The translations under genes were made by a program, and so were the position numbers. DNA of 64,000 nt, taken from NCBI RefSeq assembly GCF_018128925.1, contig NZ_CP067007.1:722164-786163 (forward strand), in the 5' to 3' direction. This document shows, in pieces, positions 42,849 to 49,990 of this stretch (positions within the stretch are counted from its first letter, which is position 1; every line of letters begins with the position of its first letter). Source of the DNA: Nitrosopumilus sp. K4. Lineage in GTDB: Archaea; Thermoproteota; Nitrososphaeria; Nitrososphaerales; Nitrosopumilaceae. The notes under the pieces were generated by a model. That model ran no database searches, was not told the DNA's origin, and saw only the letters and a program-made list of their open reading frames with translations.

Positions 42849-43661
42849 TTATCTACGCTTTTTTCGTTTTAGATAATCAGCAATTATCTTTCCAGCAAGA
42901 TCGTCGGGAGTAGTATCCAGAGTATCAGAGGCTCTAGCAAGTTTTTTGGCGTTTGTTTTAGACAATTTGAAGGATATTTTTTGCTTTATTCGTAGAGATT
43001 TTGCCTGTTTTAGTAGTTTTTGATGAGAAGACTTTGGAGAGCGAGATAATGCAATCAGGTATTTTTTTCTTAATTGAGGGTCTAGTTTTGATATTTTTTC
43101 AACAATTTTTATGGCTTTTGAGACATTAGGTACTGTCTGATAAAGACGAGTCATCTCGTCTCGAGATAATTGTTGTGGAACAAATGCCTTTAATTTGTCA
43201 GGAACTCCTGAAAATCCAAGATATTTGTTTAGAGTAGGCAAAGACATACCCATAGAACGGGCAGCAGCTGATTTTCCAATGGTTTCAGTCAAAAATTTAC
43301 ATGCATCTGCAGTTTCTTTATGATTCATGTCGTTTCTGTGAATATTTTCTACAACAGATGCAGCTTTTGCATCCTCAAGATCATATGCAGTTTTTTTAGT
43401 CAACAAATGAACAGGAATTTTTTTGGCACCAAGTCGTTTCATTGCTGCCAATCTGCGTTGACCAGACATCAACAAGTAAGACTTGCCTTCTTTCTGTACA
43501 AGAGGAGGGTTTAGCAAACCTTCACTTTTGATAGATTTTGCAAGCTCAGAAATTCCTTCTCGATCTAATTTTCTTGCCTGAGCTTCTTTCCAAATATGAA
43601 TTTGTTTTATAGGAATTTCTTTTAATCTATAAGAAATAGTGGGTTTGTAACGTCTTGCCAC
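42849..43661 (-). CDS. ParB/Srx-domain protein
   Basis: A 270-residue protein with the ParB N-terminal domain: IKSEGLLNPPLVQKEG, then SGQRRLAAMKRLG (about residues 67-79), and ENIHRNDMNHKETA. A central HTH (AARSMGMSLPTLNKYLG) and basic C-terminus follow. In bacteria such proteins bind parS and hydrolyse CTP; here no parA is nearby, so it may act alone in chromosome organisation or regulation. Confidence 0.85.
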   Translation of the reverse strand: MARRYKPTISYRLKEIPIKQIHIWKEAQARKLDREGISELAKSIKSEGLLNPPLVQKEGKSYLLMSGQRRLAAMKRLGAKKIPVHLLTKKTAYDLEDAKAASVVENIHRNDMNHKETADACKFLTETIGKSAAARSMGMSLPTLNKYLGFSGVPDKLKAFVPQQLSRDEMTRLYQTVPNVSKAIKIVEKISKLDPQLRKKYLIALSRSPKSSHQKLLKQAKSLRIKQKISFKLSKTNAKKLARASDTLDTTPDDLAGKIIADYLKRKKRR

Positions 43662-43759
43662 AAAGTATCACAAACGTGTTATTTGTTAAATGATGAAGGT
43701 CTAATTGAAGTGAATTTAGCTCTATTTTTTTGAACAAGGTTGATCGACTAATAAAGCGA

Positions 43760-44191
43760 TCAAGTGTGTTTTGGTTGCTCATAATCTTTTTTCACAATCA
43801 ACTTATCAAAACCTTCGTCTATTGTTGGAGTTTGCAATTCTTTGATTTGTTTGTAAATAACAGCAAGTGGGAACGGATCTCTTCTCCTTTTCTGTCTTTG
43901 CTCGAGTATGTTTACCGAAGTATTCATAAAAATTCCAATTGTTTTTGCATCATATTTTTTTGCAAGATCCAAATGACGTTTTCGAATCTCTACAGTTAGA
44001 TTAGTATCGTCAATTACCACACTTTTCCCATTCTTAAGGCAATCTTCAACATATTTCATCTCTTTTTTACGATCATTGTCAAAATAAGACAATCTAACTA
44101 ACTCATGTTCAAAATTTGCCTTGACATATGTTGATTTTCCACTCAGAGCAACGCCGATCATCAACACATATTCAATTTGTGTCATAGTCAC
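43760..44191 (-). CDS. P-loop polynucleotide-kinase-like protein
   Basis: A 143-residue ATPase/kinase. The P-loop reads GVALSGKST (about residues 12-20), followed by SVVIDDTNLTVEIRKRHL, the typical T4-PNK-like block, and a lid RQKRRRDPFP. It probably phosphorylates a nucleic-acid end or small molecule. Start M-T-M-T-Q; divergent from the usp gene. Confidence 0.8.
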   Translation of the reverse strand: MTMTQIEYVLMIGVALSGKSTYVKANFEHELVRLSYFDNDRKKEMKYVEDCLKNGKSVVIDDTNLTVEIRKRHLDLAKKYDAKTIGIFMNTSVNILEQRQKRRRDPFPLAVIYKQIKELQTPTIDEGFDKLIVKKDYEQPKHT

Positions 44192-44266
44192 CCAAATAAC
44201 CCCATCTCATATTTTAGTTAAACATCAGAATCTTATCTTAAATATCGGAATTTGTTTAGTTTTTTC

Positions 44267-44713
44267 ATGATAAAGAAAATACTAGTACCCTATGATTTTA
44301 CAAAATTTGCAGATACTGCTTTTGAAAAAGCTGTAGAAATAGCAGAGAAATTTGATGCAGAAGTGATACTTCTCACAGTAATTGGAGGAGACGTTGACAC
44401 ATCTGGAATGTCATTTTCAAGAGCACAGGAAGTTCAAGATGAAAGAGAAGACAAAACAAAGCAGGATCTAGAAATGATAAAAAATTCTGGAAAATATCAA
44501 GACCTAAACATATCAGTAGAAATTATCAATAATCCATCAACAGTAGATGGGATTATCGGATTTGTTGACAAAAACAACATAGATCTGATTGTAATGGGTT
44601 CTCATGGAAGGTCTGGAGTCAAGAAACTAGTTTTAGGTAGTGTGGCATCAGAAGTCACAACAAAAGCAAACTGCCAAGTACTAATTGCAAAACTGCCAAA
44701 ATCAAAAAACTAG
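44267..44713 (+). CDS. Universal stress protein (UspA family)
   Basis: A 148-residue Usp from ATG 44267 (KKILVPYDFTKFADTAF). Signature GSHGRSGVKKLVLGSVASEV is complete. A TTG-type upstream frame adds five residues and is less likely. Followed closely by the DUF6659-like gene. Confidence 0.9.
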   Translation: MIKKILVPYDFTKFADTAFEKAVEIAEKFDAEVILLTVIGGDVDTSGMSFSRAQEVQDEREDKTKQDLEMIKNSGKYQDLNISVEIINNPSTVDGIIGFVDKNNIDLIVMGSHGRSGVKKLVLGSVASEVTTKANCQVLIAKLPKSKN

Positions 44714-44739
44714 GATATCCTAATATCCCAGAATCGCAA

Positions 44740-45150
44740 ATGAGAGTCATGTCTGCATTGAGTTCAGAGCAATTAAAGGAATTAGATTTAGCATGTAAAC
44801 GATTGATTAAAGAAGAAAAAGAAGTTTTTCATGCAGGAGTAATCAACCAATTAGGAAATTTGATTGCAGGAGGATTCAAAAATGAGAAGGATCCCATCTT
44901 TAACAAAGAAAGCATGAAGGTAACATACATGCAAATGCAATTAGATTTTAACATGAGGCAAGAAATGGACGAAGTGTTAGGGCCAATTGATTACATTGCA
45001 TCAAGAAGAGAAAAACAACTTGTAATCAGCGTGCCAATAGGAAAAAATATTGTTTTGATTACAGCAGAACCTACTGCAGATGATAAGAAAATTATCAAAA
45101 AAGCAGAGGAATTATTTGACAGTATCAATATCATGACCATCAAAAAATAA
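44740..45150 (+). CDS. DUF6659-like protein
   Basis: A 136-residue protein of a small thaumarchaeal family I know as DUF6659 (roadblock-like shape suspected). The C-terminal core is REKQLVISVPIGKNIVLI. The protein at 46632 has a matching core (EKIKRITIPLDKGNLLFIS). No active-site residues. ATG 44740, with an alternative ATG three codons later. Confidence 0.6.
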   Translation: MRVMSALSSEQLKELDLACKRLIKEEKEVFHAGVINQLGNLIAGGFKNEKDPIFNKESMKVTYMQMQLDFNMRQEMDEVLGPIDYIASRREKQLVISVPIGKNIVLITAEPTADDKKIIKKAEELFDSINIMTIKK

Positions 45151-45160
45151 GATTATCAAA

Positions 45161-46219
45161 TTAAGAAATTTGTAATTTTTTTGATGCAAACCACATTCCA
45201 ATCATTCCAAACACTGCACCAGGAATGATGCTTACCATCCAAATTTCATACACAACATCATATGCTGTAGGAAGGACATCATATGAAAATACATCATTAA
45301 ACACGTAAAAATCTAAAATGGTCATCGAAAACATTGGAAAACAAAATACAAAGAACATAGAGCCCAAAAGCCCACCAGCAATTTTTGTAGAGAATTTTTT
45401 TATCACTTTTTCAGAGTTTAGTAAATAATCAGACGCAACTGCACAAATCAAAGGGGCTGCAAACCAGGGAATGTATTGAATCAAACCTTCAGAAGTCAAA
45501 ATGTTAGACGTCACATTCATCATCACAAAAGACAAAGAGGCTGCACTTGCAGCACCAAACACACCCATAGTTTTGTAGCATGTCCAAAACAGGACAGAAA
45601 ACACAAAGGGCAGCAAAGTCAACCCCAAGACTAATCCAACATAAGGATCAGGGTTAAAGTTATGAGTATCACCCTCAGATATAGGTAATACAAAAAGAAA
45701 AACAAGCCACATAATGCTAAACCAGAAAACACCAAAAGATATCGGCAATACTAGTTTGAGAAAAGAGGGTTTCTTTTCTAAATTAAGATACATCCTTCCA
45801 AGTCCCATCACAGGGCCAAGTAATACAATGACAATTCCTAAAACCAAAAGCAAGTGAGTGGGACTAAGTAGACCATCAATACCAAAGGCGTCATGCCATA
45901 CAAAATCACCAGGTCCTGCTATCAATTGCATCATAGTACCCACCAGAATTAGTCTAAATCCAAAACGATATGATTTTGGTTCTCTGTTTTTAATCAGTAA
46001 AACTAAACTCAGAGCAGCGCTGATGACAGATACCCCAACACCTGCATACAGCACGGTATGAGAAGGAGTAAAGAAAGTTTCAGGAGTTCTCAACAAATGA
46101 GACGTAACATCCCAGCTTCCACCCCACATCGAAAGAGTTCCCCCTGCAAGTGCAATCAAAAACGAGATTATAGGAAATCTAATCTGGGAAATTTGCAGTA
46201 AATTATCAGATGTTGTCAA
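45161..46219 (-). CDS. Polytopic membrane protein with conserved histidines
   Basis: A 352-residue protein with about nine membrane helices. Histidines and aspartates sit at helix ends: GSWDVTSHLL, FTPSHTVLYAG, DFVWHDAFG, LSPTHLLLVLG. This pattern occurs in an uncharacterised membrane family (W-D-x2-(W/S)-H ... S-P-x-H) that I recall but cannot name. Metal or proton handling is possible. Confidence 0.6.
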   Translation of the reverse strand: MTTSDNLLQISQIRFPIISFLIALAGGTLSMWGGSWDVTSHLLRTPETFFTPSHTVLYAGVGVSVISAALSLVLLIKNREPKSYRFGFRLILVGTMMQLIAGPGDFVWHDAFGIDGLLSPTHLLLVLGIVIVLLGPVMGLGRMYLNLEKKPSFLKLVLPISFGVFWFSIMWLVFLFVLPISEGDTHNFNPDPYVGLVLGLTLLPFVFSVLFWTCYKTMGVFGAASAASLSFVMMNVTSNILTSEGLIQYIPWFAAPLICAVASDYLLNSEKVIKKFSTKIAGGLLGSMFFVFCFPMFSMTILDFYVFNDVFSYDVLPTAYDVVYEIWMVSIIPGAVFGMIGMWFASKKLQIS

Positions 46220-46269
46220 TCATATCTTGGATTTTCATGGAAGATAAAATTGTGTCGATATTTCATAAC

Positions 46270-46356
46270 TTATGATGATTCGTCTATGCCTTTTGAATCA
46301 GAGTTTCCAAATATCTTATCTACCCATTTGAAGAAAGGACACTTGCCATCATACAT
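46270..46356 (-). CDS. Possible small protein
   Basis: From ATG 46356: MYDGKCPFFKWVDKIFG... (28 residues). The frame remains open and protein-like upstream (FLVRNGILYV) without an ATG, GTG or TTG, so the real gene may be longer with an unusual start. Low certainty. Confidence 0.35.
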   Translation of the reverse strand: MYDGKCPFFKWVDKIFGNSDSKGIDESS

Positions 46357-46436
46357 GACGTATAATATGCCATTTCTGACTAAAAAGGAGTTCTGTAGTC
46401 AAGCAAGAATAAATCTCATGAAATCATAATAAAATC

Positions 46437-46595
46437 ATGCATTGTGATGACAAAAGAATGCTACATGTTCTAGAACAACAAATTGTTGCAAATTGGGAAA
46501 ATCTCAAAAAAGATGGATTTCAAGATGACTCGTTATTAAAGGAACTAAATGAATCAATAATAGATTACAATGAATACAAAAAATCCATCCAATAA
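46437..46595 (+). CDS. Small hypothetical protein
   Basis: A 52-residue, helical ORF with ATG start (MHCDDKRMLHVLEQQIV...). One Cys and two His lie at the N-terminus. No family. Confidence 0.5.
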   Translation: MHCDDKRMLHVLEQQIVANWENLKKDGFQDDSLLKELNESIIDYNEYKKSIQ

Positions 46596-46631
46596 TGGAT
46601 CTTTTAATTAATTTGATAACATAGTAATAAT

Positions 46632-47030
46632 GTGGAAAAGTATGAAAAACTACTAAACATGTTGATGGATTTTAATTCATCCATCAGATTTGCCGCAGTG
46701 TGTAATTCCACCGGAGACATACTATGGCACAGTCAAAGAACAGGAGTGAAAAACAAAATTCCGTTGTCAGACACAAAAAAAACACTTCAGAGAGCTGTTG
46801 GGGCATGGCAAGAACGTTCCAAAGTTACAGACAAAGTAGGCAGAGGCCTATACGTAATTGCAGCATATGAAAAGATAAAGAGGATAACAATTCCTCTAGA
46901 TAAAGGAAATCTTCTTTTCATAAGCGTGACAAACGAGCCACTTCAAAAAACTAAAAACAAAAGCTATGGTCATTTAGTAGACATGGGAAAGATAATGTCC
47001 ATTGTGGATTTTGTCAATTCTGCAAAATGA
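46632..47030 (+). CDS. DUF6659-like protein
   Basis: A 132-residue protein (GTG start) with FAAVCNSTGDILWHSQR, then GRGLYVIAAYEKIKRITIPL and LLFISVTNE. Same family as the gene at 44740. The fold suggests a roadblock/LC7-like small regulatory protein; unproven. Confidence 0.65.
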   Translation: MEKYEKLLNMLMDFNSSIRFAAVCNSTGDILWHSQRTGVKNKIPLSDTKKTLQRAVGAWQERSKVTDKVGRGLYVIAAYEKIKRITIPLDKGNLLFISVTNEPLQKTKNKSYGHLVDMGKIMSIVDFVNSAK

Positions 47031-47084
47031 CTTCTAAATCTTTTTTCCAAAAACATACAAATCACATAAGAGAATAAGCAGTTC

Positions 47085-47765
47085 ATGGAGTTTTTGCAAA
47101 CAGAAGAACCAGACATCAAAAAACCAATAATAATTGCAGCTATGCAAGATATGGGAAATGTTGGAAGTATAGCAATTAATTTCATTAACAAAAATTTAGA
47201 TACCAAAAAATTTAGAACAGCAAAGACACCATATCCAACATTTGTTGTAGATAATGGAGGATATGTTGACCTGCCAAATGAGAGTTGGCAATATAGATAC
47301 ACAGAAGATTTGATTGTTTTTGGAGGAGGGACGGGCCAGCCTCAAGAAAATCAAGAACTTAATGAATTATGCCAAGACGTGATAGATGTTGCAAAAAAAT
47401 ACTCTGCAAAGTTCATCTACACGTTAGGAGGGTTTCATACAAACAGAGCATTAGATAACAACCCAAAAACGTTTGTCACGTCAACATCAAAAGATCTTAC
47501 AAAACACATGCAAACATTAGGAATAGAGACAACACCTCAACGCTCACTAATCACAGGGTTTAATGGGTTGATTTTGGGGTTTGCAAAACAAAACAACATA
47601 CAAGGAATTGGAATGTATGGAGAATTGAATCATCCAGAAATTCCACAGTATAGGGCAGCCATAAGCATTATCAAGACATTGGAAAAATTGACTTTTCGAA
47701 AACTCGGAGACACATCAAAACTGGAATTAATGGCACAGGAAATTGAAAAGGAGTTTCAAAATTGA
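47085..47765 (+). CDS. PAC2-family protein (proteasome assembly chaperone-like)
   Basis: A 226-residue PAC2 domain protein: IIAAMQDMGNVGSIA near the start, DLIVFGGGTGQPQ and YTLGGFHTN in the middle, EIPQYRAAI near the end. Relatives chaperone proteasome alpha subunits or act as ATP-grasp partners. Overlaps the next microprotein by 4 bp. Confidence 0.85.
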   Translation: MEFLQTEEPDIKKPIIIAAMQDMGNVGSIAINFINKNLDTKKFRTAKTPYPTFVVDNGGYVDLPNESWQYRYTEDLIVFGGGTGQPQENQELNELCQDVIDVAKKYSAKFIYTLGGFHTNRALDNNPKTFVTSTSKDLTKHMQTLGIETTPQRSLITGFNGLILGFAKQNNIQGIGMYGELNHPEIPQYRAAISIIKTLEKLTFRKLGDTSKLELMAQEIEKEFQN

Positions 47766-47860
47766 GCCTGGCAGTAAAAATCGGAGTTATTGTAGGATTT
47801 GTAATCGCAGGAGTGTTTTTGATGTTTTTAGTAACAGGAATGAGCCAAATATTAAGATAA
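47762..47860 (+). CDS. Single-helix membrane microprotein
   Basis: A 32-residue ORF starting at a TTG that overlaps the PAC2 stop by 4 bp (TTGA), so it is translationally coupled. One hydrophobic helix, then MSQILR. Function unknown. Confidence 0.5.
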   Translation: MSLAVKIGVIVGFVIAGVFLMFLVTGMSQILR

Positions 47861-47862
47861 AC

Positions 47863-47988
47863 TCAAGACCAAGCATCCAATCCTTTTGATTCTTTTTTGA
47901 CTCCCCATTTGTGTTCTATTTGTAAATGAATTTCTAGTTTTCTTGGAGAATCCAAGACAACATTACAAATCAAACATCTATAACTCAA
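47863..47988 (-). CDS. C2H2 zinc-finger microprotein
   Basis: A 41-residue ORF from TTG 47988: CLICNVVLDSPRKLEIHLQIEH is a canonical finger (C-x2-C-x12-H-x4-H; 22 residues, abbreviated here as CLICNVV...HLQIEH). No ATG is available in frame. Tail WGVKKESK is basic. Confidence 0.65.
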   Translation of the reverse strand: MSYRCLICNVVLDSPRKLEIHLQIEHKWGVKKESKGLDAWS

Positions 47989-48040
47989 GGAATCAAAACT
48001 ATGACAAATTTAGTTTAAAGATGATGGTTATTGTGAAAAC

Positions 48041-48148
48041 CTACTTGTGGCAGTAACAAGAACAACTGTCAGGAATGCACCTGTGCTTAATACAATCTCT
48101 GCAACCTTTACTTCTACCGCTTTTAATACGAAGCCATTCTTTATCCAT
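48041..48148 (-). CDS. Cys-rich microprotein (CxDC...CxCxCH type)
   Basis: A 35-residue ORF: CRDCIKHRCIPDSCSCYCHK. Same cysteine framework as the peptide at 30557 (C-x-D-C-x4-C-x3-4-C-x-C-x-C-H). Basic N-terminus (WLRIKSGRSK). Likely metal-binding. Confidence 0.6.
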   Translation of the reverse strand: MDKEWLRIKSGRSKGCRDCIKHRCIPDSCSCYCHK

Positions 48149-48186
48149 AGACAAAAAACAAACTCCTAGAACCTATGTTAAATTAA

Positions 48187-49425
48187 TCAAGGAAGACGTG
48201 GAAGTCCAAATCCACTTGCAGGGTCATCGCCATCATTATTAAAATCAAATGACAGATTTTCAAGATATGTCAATGTTGCATCTGCACTTCCCTGCCAAAC
48301 TTTTGCAGCTAATCCGCTAACATGAGGAGTGGCCATAGATGTGCCAGATTTTGTACCATAAGTTCCATCATTTATCGTAGAATACACACTAACGCCAGGT
48401 GCTGCAAAATATACTTCCCTTTCACCTATTTGATAATCACCGTTGTTGATGCCTCTGCTTGAAAAGTTTGCAACATTATGATTTTCATCAAGTGCACCAA
48501 CAGCTACAACATTTGAGTTTGCGCCAGGATAATCAATTGTACCTATGTTTGGCCCATCATTTCCTGCAGCAGCAATGACTAGAACTTTTCGGCCATCAGC
48601 GCCAAGAGCATCCTGAGCTTCAGTCACACTAAAGATAGCATCGCGGATAACAGAGCTTTGGCCATCAGCGCCAAGACTCATACTAATAATATCGGCACCG
48701 TTTGCATGTGCAGTTATGATAGCTGTTGCAATATCATCACCCCAGCAACCACCACCACCACATACTTTGTATGCCATCAATTCAGATTCAGGAGCAATAC
48801 CGAAAATTCCGTTTCCATCAAACCCGCCATCTGCCATTATGGTTCCTGCCACATGAGTTCCATGTCCATTTCTATCATCACAGTTTTCTTTTGGACCACC
48901 AGTTTTTCGGTCAATTTTGGTAAAGTCCTTACAATCAACAATTCTAGATACTAAATCAATATGATCAACGTCAACACCTGAATCAAGTACTGCAACCTTT
49001 ACACCTAGACCGCCAGAAGGCGTAAAATCATCCTCACCGATATTGTAAATGGAATTTATGCCCCAAGGTATCTGTGAGGAAGGTGTTGCAATTCTTGCAG
49101 GATCACTGCCGCCAGAATCACCGCCGTCGCCATTCTTGCAACTAGGCCAAGGCTCACATGCACCAGGAGGTGCGAGTAATTGATAATTATAGATTTTTTC
49201 AACATTCAATCCAGCTTTTTGTAATGCAGTTACCTGATGATCATTAAGAGTAGCAGTAAAACCAGTATCAAAGTTGTGTCTAACACCAAACATGTTTTTG
49301 AGTCCCTGTTCATGAGAAGGTATCAAATAAACCCAATCAGAATCAGGCATTGCAAATGACTCAGATATGGTAAATATGCTAAACAATAATGTTGTAGATA
49401 AAATTACAGAATACAGAATATTCAT
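48187..49425 (-). CDS. Secreted subtilisin-family serine protease
   Basis: A 412-residue S8 protease: signal peptide (1-25), an inhibitor-I9-like propeptide (about 30-95), a Gly/Ser/Asp-rich linker, then the catalytic domain. The triad is D148 (VAVLDSGVD), H188 (GHGTHVAG) and S363 (GTSMATP), with N289 in AAAGNDGP as oxyanion residue. Probably extracellular protein turnover. Confidence 0.95.
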   Translation of the reverse strand: MNILYSVILSTTLLFSIFTISESFAMPDSDWVYLIPSHEQGLKNMFGVRHNFDTGFTATLNDHQVTALQKAGLNVEKIYNYQLLAPPGACEPWPSCKNGDGGDSGGSDPARIATPSSQIPWGINSIYNIGEDDFTPSGGLGVKVAVLDSGVDVDHIDLVSRIVDCKDFTKIDRKTGGPKENCDDRNGHGTHVAGTIMADGGFDGNGIFGIAPESELMAYKVCGGGGCWGDDIATAIITAHANGADIISMSLGADGQSSVIRDAIFSVTEAQDALGADGRKVLVIAAAGNDGPNIGTIDYPGANSNVVAVGALDENHNVANFSSRGINNGDYQIGEREVYFAAPGVSVYSTINDGTYGTKSGTSMATPHVSGLAAKVWQGSADATLTYLENLSFDFNNDGDDPASGFGLPRLP

Positions 49426-49488
49426 AATATGTCATTTAAAAAAACGAATTTAACCTTTACTCATAAAATCATCAGATAGTCATCAGAG

Positions 49489-49518
49489 AAAAAAGCAGTC
49501 TCCTTTACTGTGGAGACT
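49489..49518 (-). terminator. Hairpin plus T6 terminator
   Basis: On the minus strand AGTCTCC (49518-49512), loop ACAGTAAA, GGAGACT (49503-49497), GC, then TTTTTT (49494-49489). This is a textbook intrinsic terminator, uncommon in this window, placed 64 bp before the subtilase start. It could end the transcript of the Cys-rich gene at 49684 or of a small RNA in 49520-49610. Confidence 0.6.
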
Positions 49519-49610
49519 TTGGTAATTTCGTATTAACTAGTTTATGTGAGCTTGCAGGCCCCCAGCTAACACCGCGAGATGTCTCTGACTCAATGGACAG
49601 AATAAGAACG
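49519..49610 (-). other. GC-rich structured 3' UTR or small RNA region
   Basis: No ORF. On the minus strand GTG-TT-AGCT (about 49577-49569) pairs with AGCT-CAC around a G-rich loop, and AACTAGTT (49536-49543) is a palindrome. Together with the following terminator this is either a long structured 3' UTR of the gene at 49684 or a separate RNA. Confidence 0.35.
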
Positions 49611-49683
49611 TGTTTGTGTTAAAAAATTTGTCAGAAAAAAAGTCACTTTTGTGTGAATTTTTTTTAGTGATCCGATCTGAATA

Positions 49684-49917
49684 TCAGGAACGGTGTTTTC
49701 CAGTAAAGCACCATTTGCAAATTCTACTTCCAACTCTAGTTTTAAGAAAATTAATCTGCTCTTCAGTTAGTCGTCCATGTTGAATCAAGTTAATCAGTTC
49801 CTCAGCCTCAATAATTTCAAATTCGTTTGTGCAAGAGCAGCAAATACAGTTGCAAGAAATTTTTTCACCCAACAACAATCTTGTAAAAAATAACTGTTTA
49901 AGATTTGAGTCGATCAA
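49684..49917 (-). CDS. Cys-rich zinc-binding protein
   Basis: A 77-residue protein with CNCICCSC (five cysteines in eight residues) near residue 22 and a late CKWCFTGKH. Between them is a helical linker. Seven cysteines suggest a binuclear site. Followed by a terminator 165 bp downstream. Confidence 0.65.
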   Translation of the reverse strand: MIDSNLKQLFFTRLLLGEKISCNCICCSCTNEFEIIEAEELINLIQHGRLTEEQINFLKTRVGSRICKWCFTGKHRS

Positions 49918-49990
49918 AACAGTATTGAGCAGATGTAAACAATATTGCCATCATATATTCATTAATGGCAAACAAATCTAAAATTCATTC

